Shown here: one piece after another, positions 47,430 to 57,359 of the stretch
Layout of the letters: every line of letters begins with the position of its first letter
Position numbering within the stretch: the stretch's first letter is position 1
NCBI GenBank assembly: GCA_021234155.1
Contig: JAJEKV010000036.1
Coordinates: 10,305,426-10,369,425, forward strand
DNA length: 64,000 bases
Origin: Isoetes taiwanensis
Lineage: Eukaryota; Streptophyta; Lycopodiopsida; Isoetales; Isoetaceae
Reading direction: 5' to 3'
Translations under genes and position numbers: made by a program
Notes under the pieces: model-generated
The model's database searches: none
Told to the model about the DNA's origin: nothing
The model's input: only the letters and a program-made list of their open reading frames with translations

Positions 47430-47685
47430 ATACCAAAAGAATTGAAAGGGGGACACGAAACACCTAATGCAACTCAACACCAAATGAATTGAAAAGGGGA
47501 CACGAAACACCTAAAGCAACTCAACACCAAATGAATTGAAAAGGGGACACGAAACACCTAATGCAACTTAACACGGCTAGGTCACCCCCTAAACATGCCA
47601 CCCAAATGCAAAAATGAGGTTCAAAAGTCAACAAAACATAACCCAATGCAAAAATGAGGTTCAAAAGTCAACAAAACATAAACAC
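47430..47685. repeat. Two short tandem arrays between gag and RT
   Basis: About three copies of a 47-bp unit (AATTGAAAAGGGGACACGAA, then ACACCTAATGCAACTCAACA) run over 47,434-47,575. Two copies of a 40-bp unit (GCAAAAATGAGGTTCAAAAG, then TCAACAAAACATAA) run over 47,607-47,682. They lie between the gag and RT frames of the nested retroelement. Confidence 0.85.
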
Positions 47686-47733
47686 ACTGGTAACGTTAAC
47701 TTCAAACTAGCAACCAAAAAACATTATGTCAAC

Positions 47734-48483
47734 TCAAGGGTTAGCTACAGATGGGCCCGTGCTGGGAAAACCAGGCTTATAAAACAAAGCATTGGTTGGG
47801 TTAAAATTTGGTAGTTTGAGCTGTTGGGGGCTAGGGGATAATAAAAGCCTGGCAGGGCAAGCAGCCGCACGATGATCTGGTCTCTGACAAATAAAACACA
47901 ACAAAGGATTAGCAAAGGATCTCTTCTTGGAGTTTTTGGGGTCCCATTCCATGGCCAACTTCCGAGCAGCGCGAAGCCTCTTATCATCATCGCTAAGTTG
48001 GACTAGATCGCTCAATTCATAGCAATCAGCAACCTTCGCCCCTTCTCGGTCCCTAATCAACACAAGTTGCTTCCTATTCCGTAACAAAGTATTACCTTTA
48101 TCGATCAGCTGCTTGACTGGGGGCTCCAAAGCCTTCTGAAGCCGGAGCTTGCTTTCCAAATCTGAAAACACATCTTCCACCTCATTCAAGAAATCAAATT
48201 GCTTCATGTTGCCCTCGAACTTCAAGACAGGTGTGCGACTCTTCTTGATCTTACGCTCGACATCCTCCTGTAGCGCCGAAATCTTAGCCTCCAAATATGC
48301 CAAATAATCTGTCTTTGCATTGGCCAGCCGAACTTCCATAGCTTTTGCCCATGTCGGGGCTTCAGCAAGATCCGAGGCAGCGGGAGCAGCTGGAGCAGCT
48401 GGGGCAGGAGGAGCATTCGATGGGCCGGCCTCATCACGACTCTCCATAGGTCGCTTACCAAGCCTAGTGCTACCCCGAGTCAT
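47734..48483 (-). CDS. Gag-like nucleocapsid protein of the retroelement
   Basis: This intact 249-codon frame starts MTRGSTRLGKRPMES. An Ala/Pro-rich segment (APPAPAAPAAPAAS) is followed by a predicted helical region (LANAKTDYLAYLEAKISALQ, EDVERKIKK), a charged middle (LRAARKLAMEWDPKNSKKRS) and one CCHC zinc knuckle, CFICQRPDHRAAAC, with the exact C-x2-C-x4-H-x4-C spacing. It is the first frame on the coding strand, about 1.35 kb inside A1. Gag proteins of this order package the element RNA; that is family knowledge rather than shown here. Confidence 0.8.
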   Translation of the reverse strand: MTRGSTRLGKRPMESRDEAGPSNAPPAPAAPAAPAASDLAEAPTWAKAMEVRLANAKTDYLAYLEAKISALQEDVERKIKKSRTPVLKFEGNMKQFDFLNEVEDVFSDLESKLRLQKALEPPVKQLIDKGNTLLRNRKQLVLIRDREGAKVADCYELSDLVQLSDDDKRLRAARKLAMEWDPKNSKKRSFANPLLCFICQRPDHRAAACPARLLLSPSPQQLKLPNFNPTNALFYKPGFPSTGPSVANP

Positions 48484-50439
48484 CTATCATGCCAAAGGTC
48501 AGTAAACAACAGACAACACTAAACAGACATAACCTACAGAATAGGCAGAGAAACTACCACCGCAACTACAGTTGTGGAGACAGACCAGCTACAAGGCCAA
48601 ATCACAACTAAACATAGCAGGAAGGGGAGGATGGGTCAGACAGAAACGGTGAGAAACAAACCCAAGAGCATAAACGAGACAACAAAATGTCGAAACATGG
48701 AGCAGAAGAAACGGAGGGTAACAACACAGAGGGAGTAATCAGGAGACCGAGAAAAGGGGGAGGGGCTCCAAATCGCACAGAGGAGTGAAGCACCAGGACA
48801 GACCCGGGGTGCAGACCGGCAGACTCAAGGGGGGGTTGGGGAAAACCAAGGAAAGAGCGGGGCAAGGTGAGGCTCAGACTGCTCCAAGACAAACACTGCA
48901 ACTGTAAACAAGAGCAACAAAACAACCAACTCACAAACAACCAACTTACAAATCGAATTGCATCCCAAACAAGCCTAAAGGCACCGGGCAAGAGCAGAGC
49001 CTCTGCAGGGACGCCCAACATCCCGCCGCTCCCAGCTAGCTACTACCGGACATGCACTGATTGATCGACTGCAGAGGAGTGGTTAGAAATAACACGCTGC
49101 AAGCCCGACACAGCAAATTTGCAAGAGGTCAGTCGCCCAGGGCCAAGAACTGCCCCGGATACCAAACACCTACAGCAAAATCCTGCCAGGGGGATCCCGC
49201 TCAGCTCATGGGTCCGCCCAAGTGCAGCCAGGAAAAAAGGCCGGGTCCAAACTGTGCAGAGGGGGGAGAAAACCTGCAGGCCAGCCCCGGAATCGACCAA
49301 CCAGACCACCCAGGCCAGCGAAAGCCTGCCAAACCCGGTCCAATCCGTCCCAATCAGAAGCAAATACAAGAGTGACACTCCGCGAGGCTGAAGAAGGCTA
49401 TTCGACAGAGCAAAATTGGAAACCAAGGAGACGAAGTGCAGCAAACTAAAAGTGGGCAACGCAGCAAAGCAAAACAGAGGGGACCTCATCCACCCACCAG
49501 AAATATGAGCAACCAAAACCCACTGAAGCAAATCCGCTAGATCCTCTCTGGCCCGAAGAACGGCAAGCAGAGCCTAAGGGTAGAGGGTTCAAGCCAAACA
49601 CCGGAAGGACCAGCGAGACTCACAGCAAAGCACACATCACGAGCCGCATCTAAGAACGGACCAAACTCCCCTGAACCATCCAAAGTCCCAGCAGCTGGGG
49701 AGGGGCCACAGAAAGGAGATCTCCAACAAGAGGGAGCTCTATCCAGCCGGGCACACCCAGAAACCTTGCAAAAGAACACGACGTACCTGGGAAGGAGAGC
49801 TGTCGTCACGAACTGGGAGGGGGACAAGCACCAAGAGGAGGCGACGATGGGAGAGACGCTCAAAGACGGCTGCTGGGGAATCCCAAGGAGAGCAGGACAT
49901 AAATACACGAAGGGGAGAGGACACGTCACCTAGACTCAAGAAGCGGATTTATCTGCTTATCTCAAAACGCAGATAAATCGTACTTACTTTGCAACTCAAG
50001 TTAATGACAATTTTTGTCATTCATTATAAAATGCAAAGTACAAAGCAAAGTATGCCTTTACTGAAATAGCATACCATTGAAACAAACATTAAAGCCAATA
50101 AGGAATTTCAAGGTGCAGAATTTATGATCTGCACACTAACAAAATATGGTAACCAGCAGCAAATAGGAAAATATAAGGTGGGTGGCTCGGGTTCAAAAGA
50201 AATAGAGTTCAGAAGAAACTGAAAAGAAAAACACAGAATTCCCTGAAGCAATAGTTAGTGGCCTTGCAAGAATCTTTGCACAAAGCAGAGCTTAATGAAT
50301 TTTGGCCTCATATCGATTCAGGGACCTAATTTGGGATCCATATATTGCTGTCACCAAAATCAGTCAAGATACTGTCAGGAATCTGAGAGCCATTCCATTT
50401 TCTGACCGGGTCAAAAAATGGTCAATGCCCCTGGCTGAT

Positions 50440-50500
50440 TATGGTGAAATCTGTGGTGAAAGCTGTAAACTGTGGTGAAGCTGTGGTGATGCAAACGTTG
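50440..50500 (-). repeat. TGTGGTG cluster
   Basis: Four spaced copies of TGTGGTGAA or a close form lie in about 60 bp. They continue the motif theme of the large transposon on the right side of the nested retroelement. Confidence 0.7.
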
Positions 50501-50687
50501 TTTTTATATTTCAAATAATAAAAATACATATGGAAATCTACCATACCCAGTAGAATAGTTCATACTTCTTATGAAATGAAGTATGCAGAAAAATCAGGGA
50601 AAACTATAACCTTGAGCTTCTAGTATTATCAAAATGCATTAGAGATATAATAATAGCTGTTTTGAAGAGGTTAATGATGACATACAG

Positions 50688-51260
50688 TTATTGGGCCTCA
50701 ATCAGATCCTGCATTGTGAGATCTGTAACTCTTCTTCTTCCAAGTATGTTCAAGATGAGATCAAGTTTTTCTGCTGAATAGTTGGTGAAATCCAGGAACA
50801 CTAAAACACGAGCTTCTCGTTTCTGCTCCCACTTATGATACAAATTCATAAAGTATTGTGTCAGGTTGTTGTGTCTCCATGCATCTGGCCTGTTGAGCAC
50901 TTTTTTAATGGCTAAAGCATGGATCATTTCCTGCTTTAGTTGGATGAACATATCCTCTTGCTCACTCGGGGAGAGAGCTGCGAACTCATCATCAGAATCA
51001 TACGCCACCCCCAGATCCCTGTCAGCTGCACCAACTCTGTTAAGTCTCCTGACTGCATCTGTGTAAACAACATCATTAGTAATATAGAAATCACATTCTA
51101 CTACAAAGAAAGGCAACTGCCTATCACTGCCTTGGCTTCTAATTCTTTAAGCCTATCAGGAATTAACCTATGTTTTAAGCCTAGAATACCTCGAAATTCA
51201 TGGATCCTCCGCTTCTCTAATATCCGCCTCTGTTCCTGGTTTATTTGCTCCAGTATAGGT
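50688..51260 (-). pseudogene. Accessory minus-strand coding region of the transposon, unrecognised
   Basis: The frame 51,116-50,688 reads DFYITNDVVYTDAVRRLNRV, then YDSDDEFAALSPSEQEDMF, NRPDAWRHNNLTQYFMNLYH, KWEQKREARVLVFLDFTNYS and IEAQ at its end. Upstream, in a frame one base off, a charged segment (EQINQEQRRILEKRRIHEFR, then RLIPDRLKELEAKAVIG) reads into it, so the original protein was longer. The join is near 51,118. No known domain was recognised. Its composition (helical, charged, one hydrophobic core strand VLVFLDF) suggests a folded protein. It lies 3' of the transposase on the same strand and may be a second transposon protein or its continuation. Confidence 0.45.
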
Positions 51261-51668
51261 CATACCAGATGCGACTGCATTTGAACTGGCGAAATTGTTT
51301 CTGCTCATGTTCTCCTTCTGTCTTCTTCCGCCATAGCTGGATTGGGATAAGCCAATGGCTGCATGCAAAACTAGATTTAGGGTTTTCGTCCAATGCTTCC
51401 TGCACAGCTAGCTTTTGAATGATTGACCTTGCATTTGATGTGACAGATTTTCAATGGTGGGTTTCATCATGTGTTTCTCTGTCCCATTCTGTTCATCCTT
51501 AATGTAATTTTTCTGTGTGTCACTTTCACCATGTCTATTAAAAAGTGAAGATTGAAGAGTGAACCATATAAAATGATTACATAAAGTTACATTTCAGATT
51601 ACAAGCGAGGATTTGTATTAAACATTTCAGATTACATGAGAAACAAAACTTTTTATATACACTTGCTT

Positions 51669-54600
51669 TCATTCCTGTGCTTCTATAAAAAAGAGATCTG
51701 GGTCCAACTCCTCCTCGTCCTCTTCTATGATCACCAGATCAGTGGCCACCGGGTCAGCTTGCCAGCCTATTTCATCCCATTCTGGAGGGAAAGCAAAAAA
51801 CCATAATGGTGCAGTGTTACCAAACAGAATAGCAGCTTCTCCATGTGCATCCTGCTTGGCCTTGACCTTGGCATCACCTTTGACCGAGGCTTCTTTCTAT
51901 AGTAAATGCCATCCACAACGGTTTCACCTCTCATAAACCAGTTTCCGTTCTGCTTGAAGTCATTTTCAACTTCAAATTTTGGCTTGGTGCATAGCAACAT
52001 CCAAAATACAGAATCCTCCTCATTCCCTTTAGGTGCAGCAACTGCAAAGTTGTCTCCTTCTCTAAGTGCTTCTGCAAGTACATTTGCCAAGGTTGAGTAT
52101 AGTGGCCTGGTAGACTTGCAGGTCTCTTCCACATCTGCATGAACATTGGAGGATGGTTCAACGACTACAAGGTTCCATTTGTTCTCACACATGTCCCATT
52201 TTCCATCTAAACAATTGCTGCAAAAACATGATAGCTTTCTGGTTTGTAGCTGTGTTGGATTTCCTGTGCTCAGGTATCGAAATTAAAAAATGTCTTAATA
52301 AGTAAAATGCCGTCTTCCGTTTACTAATATCGGATATTATAATATGCAACCGGAAAATCCTGTTTGTTACAAGAATTACCGGATTAATGCCTTCAAATAA
52401 GAACTTTAAGCGGCCATACGAAAAAAAACTATAACAGATAAGTTTGCCTTTAAAGCCCTATTTTTTAGTCAATATAATAGGCCATATAACATATACACAA
52501 AACAGATCAAAATATCCTCTTCAAACAGAAGATGGTAAGTGGCCTCCTTTGGATATCATCAAATTCCCCATTCAAATGAAAGGATTCAACAAGTTAATAT
52601 GATAAGTTTTTTCCTTCGAAAACCAACATATCCTTCTTTCCCTAGATAAGCAAAAACCAACATACCATTCTTCACCTAGATAAGCTTTTCACTTGAAAAA
52701 CATCTTGCAAACAATTTAACATAGATAATTTCTCTTTTCTGCATAACAGATAAGTCATTACATTCAGCTTAGGGATCATCCAAAGCCTTCCTTGTTGCTA
52801 CTTTCTTGAGTACATCAAGAACATTACTACCAAGAATACCTGTACTTTTCCTTTTCTTTGTTCCTCTTGCCATGTCTTGCACAGCCTACGCACACAAATT
52901 AAAACTCAGAATTAGGAGGCATTGAGGAACACATTATGTACGATAAGTAAATCTAAACTGAGCAAGAAATTTAAGTATAAAGAAGACTTATTTATCAAAG
53001 TTACGTACAACCAAAGTAACTCAGACATTGCTACTTACTAGAATGATGGAAGGAGTTGTCCAATGATAGAGAAAGTCAGATCACGAAATAAATAATGGCA
53101 TGTCCTTCTTCTTGTTAAAACTGATTTGAAGAAGATAGCTGAACTGCTATTGCCTTCTACAGCAAAAAATCACAGAAATAAACCTCGATTCCATAAGTTT
53201 AAATCGAGAGCTGCAGAGCCATGGCCTCAAATCCGCAGTTCCATTCTTGCAGGGTCTGCTGGACGACGAGATATGATGCTTGGGAAGTTCAGACCAGAGC
53301 AGAGCCAGCGGGAGGAGAGGAGGAGATGCGCCATGATGCCAGCGTTTTGCTTCTCCGCCGTCATTGCTTGAATGAAGATGAAAAGGACCGAAATGACAAG
53401 CCCTAAATTGAAAACGAGGGAAAGGAAAAAACAAAATAGAGGAAGAAACGGGGGACAAGTGAAATATCGCAAAATGGAAAAATAGTATATTATATCCTAT
53501 AAAAAAAATCCGCCACCTCAAATTTCAAACGGATAAATGCTGGTATATGTGGCAAGGAAAAGGCCACTTGCCTTCCATATATTTTTTTGGCCGGAACTAG
53601 GTTCCGGCTTTAATATTATTAATCGGTTTTTAACCAAATAAACCGGATTTTTAGGGGAGGAACCCCCTTAATTTCGAACATGCCTGTGCTGAATCCATGG
53701 ACTGAATGAATTTGCCTGGTTTCTGGAATTGTCTCTGCACCCCAAGCCTTTTTCCTGTTGATATCCTCAGGTTTTATTTCCCAGGAGTATCTCCGAACTT
53801 TTCTTCCATTTTCAGTCCACTCAGATGTACCACATTGAAATTGTTTCTCTGCAATTTTCACCACATCATGGGCATTATCTAGTTTAATGTCAGGATGTTT
53901 AAGCTGTAGACCTCGTATCCATCTTTTCAATTCTGCTGCCTTCCCATCATGTTCACCTTTTCCATGGTTTGATCCAAAGAAGTTCCACATCATGTTGACC
54001 TCTCTCAGTATCACAACCGTACCTTCCAACAAAATAAAATGGTCCGCTTTGCTTTGAATTGTGATGCAAAGACCATCCGAAAAAAATACATAGTGCTGTT
54101 TGGGGACATTGCCTTTCTTCTTTAAGTACTCAAAATGTTTCATAAAACAACGTTGAACAAAAAGTGTGTCATGTTCCCTATCATCCGACACATAGTAGTG
54201 TGTTTCCTTTTTAATGGTGTGCATGCGGGATCAACCCGATAGGTTATTTGAACAAATATAGTTATCTCGGTTGTTGACCCAAAGACATGGACTGAACTTC
54301 ATTCTCGCTCCTTAAAAGTATAATTCTCTGCCCGAAGTCAACCACGGATAGGTAAGCATCTCCGTGCAAGTTATCAAGGAGTTCTTTGTCTTGGCCTTTG
54401 CCACTTATATCCTAAGTTGTGTAAAGGAAATTTTGGAAGCTTCTCCAACATTTTATTCACCGATGGAAGACTTGCGGTTTCATTGTATTGGTGAACGAGC
54501 TTAGACTTCTTGCGCCATCTCTCGAATTCGGTTTTTCATAGTCTAGGTATTCCCACTTCACCATGCCACTATCACTAGATTGTTCATGTGGGCAGATAGG

Positions 54601-56507
54601 GAACTTCTTAATCCCGCACTCTTTACACTCACCCAGAATGCATTCCCTCTTATGGTAAGGTTGGAAGCTAGTTTTCTCACATAAAATTCCCTGCCACAGA
54701 CTTCTCGTGCTACTTATTTTGTATTCGGGCCACTGCATTCACCAATATATATGTCCGACCTGCAAAGTTGACAGTCGCATTTACCGCAGACTTTTTGGGT
54801 ACTTAGTTCTCATACTATTGAAGCCATCTATTAGCATCTGCATTCTAACATGGTATATACAGCAGCAACTATTGAAGTCCTTTAATTTTATAACAAACCA
54901 TAGTTTCAGCTTTTCAAACATCCTCTGTTTGATCATAACACTAGGATGTTCCGTCTTGAATTTCCTGAACAATTGCAACTACAAGGAAGATAACAAGGTG
55001 ATCAGCATATATTACATAATTTATTGCACACTACGTTTTCCACCACACTAGGCACCACATAGAATATATTACAACATTTATTAACACCACGTTATTCACC
55101 ACACTAGGCACCACATAGCATATATTACAGACATTCATCTTACACCTCATTATTCACCACACTAGGCACCACAAAGCATATATTACATAATTTATTGTAC
55201 ACCTTATTTTTCACCACACTAGGCACCACATAGCATATATTACAACATTTATTTTACACCATATTTTTCACCACACTAAGCACCACATAGCATATATTAC
55301 AGCATTTATTTTACACTATGTTATTCACCACACTAGGCACCACAAAGCATATATTTACAGCATTTATTTTACACCATATTTTTCACCACACTAGGCACCA
55401 CATAGCATATATTACAACATGTATTTTACACCATGTTATTCACCACACTCGGCAACACAAAGCATATATTTACATCATTTATTTTACACCACGTGCCTCA
55501 CCACACTGGGCGCCACATATCATATATCACAGCATTAATAGGCACCACATACCACAAGCAATGACTAACCACACCAACCACATATCACAAGCAATCACTG
55601 ACCACATACCACATTAACAATAAAGAATGTGGTGAAGATGAAGAAATGAAATAACCTGTGATTCTTCCAGATAGTGAGTGGCATGATCTTGTCTTACATT
55701 TGGAGAGACCCTACTGTTTTCAGTCCAAAATTGCTGCACAAGTTCTATGACAGAATTGGGAATTGCATCTGCTCTTCTAACTCTTTTGTACAAAACCCAT
55801 TTCCCCCCTTTGCAATCTATCTCTTCCCTCTTCAATTTTGCTTTGGTAAGATTCCTAGGATGAACACCCAGCAGTTTACCAAAACCCCGAGCACTGACAG
55901 GATTAGCATTTTCGGTAATGCTTCCTCTTACGGCCATAGAAAGGCAACTACTCTTGGCTGCTAAACTGTCATTGCTATTAGACTTCTTCACAAGTTGAAT
56001 GGAAGCCCTAAGGTTGCTGACCACAATGCTCTTGGCTTGCTAATCTTTCAGCTCTTCACCAAGTACGCTGTCCATTGTGTCATCTTCCAGGAAATCTCGT
56101 AAAACCTCTTTCTTATCACTGTCAGCCAAGCCATTAGTGGTGCTATGAAATGAAGATAATAATTTCAATACCATCCGACGCCTAGTAGAGGCCGTTCTGG
56201 TGGATCCTCCCTCTGCTGATGCAATTTTTGCTAATTCTTCTTTGGCTTCCCTTTTTCTTTTCCTTTGGCGTCTTTTATGATCACGTTCTTGTTCTGGAGT
56301 TCTCTTTCTCACACCTTTGCTCCGGTTTGAGATTTTAGGCAGATTTGCTTCCAAATTAAATGATTCAAAGTATGAACCGGATTGATCCACAACCGGATTA
56401 AGCGCCATAGCCGTGTGCTTCAGGAAAGGCGCGGGTGGGTTTAGGAATCGGTTAGGTGGAAATTGGAATGGGATGGGTGGTTTAGGAATCGGGTTGTTGC
56501 AGTACAA
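51669..56507 (-). pseudogene. DDE-like transposase of the large transposon (multi-exon, decayed)
   Basis: Exons on the minus strand: 56,507 to 55,656 (basic N-terminus RKRTPEQERDHKRRQRKRKR; then RADAIPNSVIELVQQFWTEN), 54,978 to about 54,780 (LFRKFKTEHPSVMIKQRMFE, then FNSCCCIYHVRMQM), about 54,740 to 53,650, and about 52,274 to 51,669. The third holds the Cys-rich YHKRECILGECKECGIKKFP, then YLSVVDFGQR (Asp at 54,339), SDDREHDTLF, VFFSDG (Asp at 54,077) and NFFGSNHGKGEHDGKAAELK. The last has CFCSNCLDGKWDMCEN and an acidic tail. DFG and SDG are candidate catalytic Asp residues; the third is unclear. Defects: TAG at 56,042, a missing A at 54,532-54,536, and further one-base shifts near 54,250-54,285, about 54,220 and about 51,893. 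Related metazoan proteins share the SDG and HGKG-DG pattern (recollection, not searched). Confidence 0.6.
54979..55655 (-). repeat. 57-58 bp minisatellite filling a transposase intron
   Basis: About nine copies of a unit starting CACCACACTAGGCACCACAT, then AGCATATATTACAACATTTA and TTTTACACCATGTTATT, run from about 55,041 to 55,560. They fill the intron bounded by the CAG|GT donor at 55,656/55,655 and the TAG acceptor at 54,979. On the sense (minus) strand the repeated motif is TGTGGTG, as in the other gene of the element. Copies differ by a few substitutions and one-base indels. Confidence 0.85.
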
Positions 56508-56587
56508 GAAATGATTGAATCCGGGCAGTTATGCACTAGGCGCCAAACAAACATTTAAAATCGCACCACAAATTTGATCACCTAGGG

Positions 56588-56613
56588 TGTTCCACTACAC
56601 CATGCTTTCACCC
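56588..56613 (-). repeat. Right terminal inverted repeat
   Basis: On the minus strand it reads GGGTGAAAGCATGGTGTAGT and then GGAACA. It is followed outside by ATGA at 56,614. Just inside lie TTTGTGGTGCGATTTT and GGCGCCTAGTGC. Confidence 0.85.
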
Positions 56614-56739
56614 ATGATATTGAACTCACAGCTATTAAGAACTTGGATTCTCACATTGATAACAACTGACATTCAATAGGAAATTATTCTGGCTATTATG
56701 GTTTCTTTAAACTTTTCTGTCATCAACCATTGACTAACA

Positions 56740-57216
56740 TTGAGGTCTTTGATGCTAGATTATCTGATGAACTATAAATTCAAGCTCAACCTTGATCTTG
56801 ATGATGCTGAAGTTGAAAAGTATAACCCAAGAATTCTCTCAGTTCATAGGATCTGGGATTATAACTTCTGGACAGGGTCAGTAAGAGGCAGATTAATTCA
56901 GAGCATACAACAAGTTCCTGAGAAAGAGATTCTGTGGGGCAGGGAGTTCTCAAAGGAAACATACTTGATGTTTTTATTGTTTTGGTTTCTGGAAAACAAT
57001 AGTAACAATATAACAGATGAGCAATTTGAATTCTACAGAGAATGCTATTATTACCATAGGGGCAAGGCAGATTGTTATGGAACAATGATTCATCTCATGT
57101 CCACTTGTAACTCAGACAGATTGATTGAGCTGGTCAACTGGGGAAACAGTGGGAGACCTATTCTGCAGCCACAATTCCGAGATTACTTTCACTTCCTGGA
57201 TACCTATGATTTTTGA
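56740..57216 (+). other. Hypothetical 158-codon frame right of the transposon
   Basis: The frame contains KFKLNLDLDDAEVEKYNPRI, FWTGSVRGRLIQSIQ, EFSKETYLMFLLFWFLENNS and NWGNSGRPILQPQFRDY. It has ordinary amino-acid composition and no stop, but I recognise no family. It has no visible promoter or splice context, and it begins about 130 bp outside the transposon end. A following frame (57,240-57,355, YAQSLLDGFSSIKGLLLLF) may continue it after an intron, with AG at about 57,245. It could be a gene fragment or a transposon remnant. Confidence 0.3.
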
Positions 57217-57359
57217 CCCATTCCTTGCTTTCAGTTTTGTACAGGTTGCTGGCTCAACAGTATATGCACAAAGCCTCTTGGATGGTTTCAGTTCAATCAA
57301 AGGATTGCTGCTTCTTTTTGCTGGATGGAGAATTTACAGTGTGATCGAGCCCTAATTCT

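Larger units (their letters stand above)
43371..49985 (-). mobile_element. Tyrosine-recombinase retrotransposon (DIRS order, PAT/Kangaroo-like), nested in the large transposon
   Basis: Coding is on the minus strand in the order gag (48,483-47,734), RT-RNase H (about 47,147-45,290) and tyrosine recombinase (45,095-44,101). The ends form split direct repeats. A1 at 49,832-49,985 equals A2 at 43,862-44,015 (about 154 bp, few differences). B1 at 44,016-44,053 equals B2 at 43,372-43,410. A2 and B1 abut, so their junction reproduces the joined ends of a circular form, as in PAT, Ngaro and Kangaroo elements; classic DIRS1 has inverted ends instead. No methyltransferase or integrase is present. Three probable single-base indels in C-rich runs or nearby break RT and YR. 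About 1.35 kb of untranslated sequence precedes gag. Confidence 0.88.
38664..56613. mobile_element. Large DNA transposon with 26-bp TIRs and 4-bp ATGA target duplication (unclassified DDE-like)
   Basis: The left end 38,664-38,689 and the inverted right end 56,588-56,613 match at 25 of 26 positions. Both read GGGTGAAAGCATG inwards and end TGTAGTGGAACA. The only difference is the base between these blocks (T left, G right). ATGA flanks both ends (38,660-38,663; 56,614-56,617), and removal restores a LINE frame. Subterminal DNA has several TGTGGTG or CACCACA motifs. Contents are a plus-strand multi-exon gene (38,920-42,227), a small plus frame (42,801-43,097), a nested retroelement (43,371-49,985) and two minus-strand coding regions (50,688-51,260; 51,669-56,507). 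Without the nested retroelement the unit is about 11.3 kb. I could not match it with confidence to a named superfamily. Confidence 0.85.

Noticed and set aside
48608-49531. Long minus-strand frames near 48.6-49.9 kb (Leu/Ser/Phe-rich)
   Set aside because: They lie in the untranslated leader of the nested retroelement, lack motifs, and differ in frame and composition from its gag and pol.
55030-55620. Regularly spaced repeats that look like a CRISPR array
   Set aside because: Units are contiguous 57-58 bp minisatellite copies with no distinct unique spacers, and they lie in an intron of a eukaryotic transposon gene.
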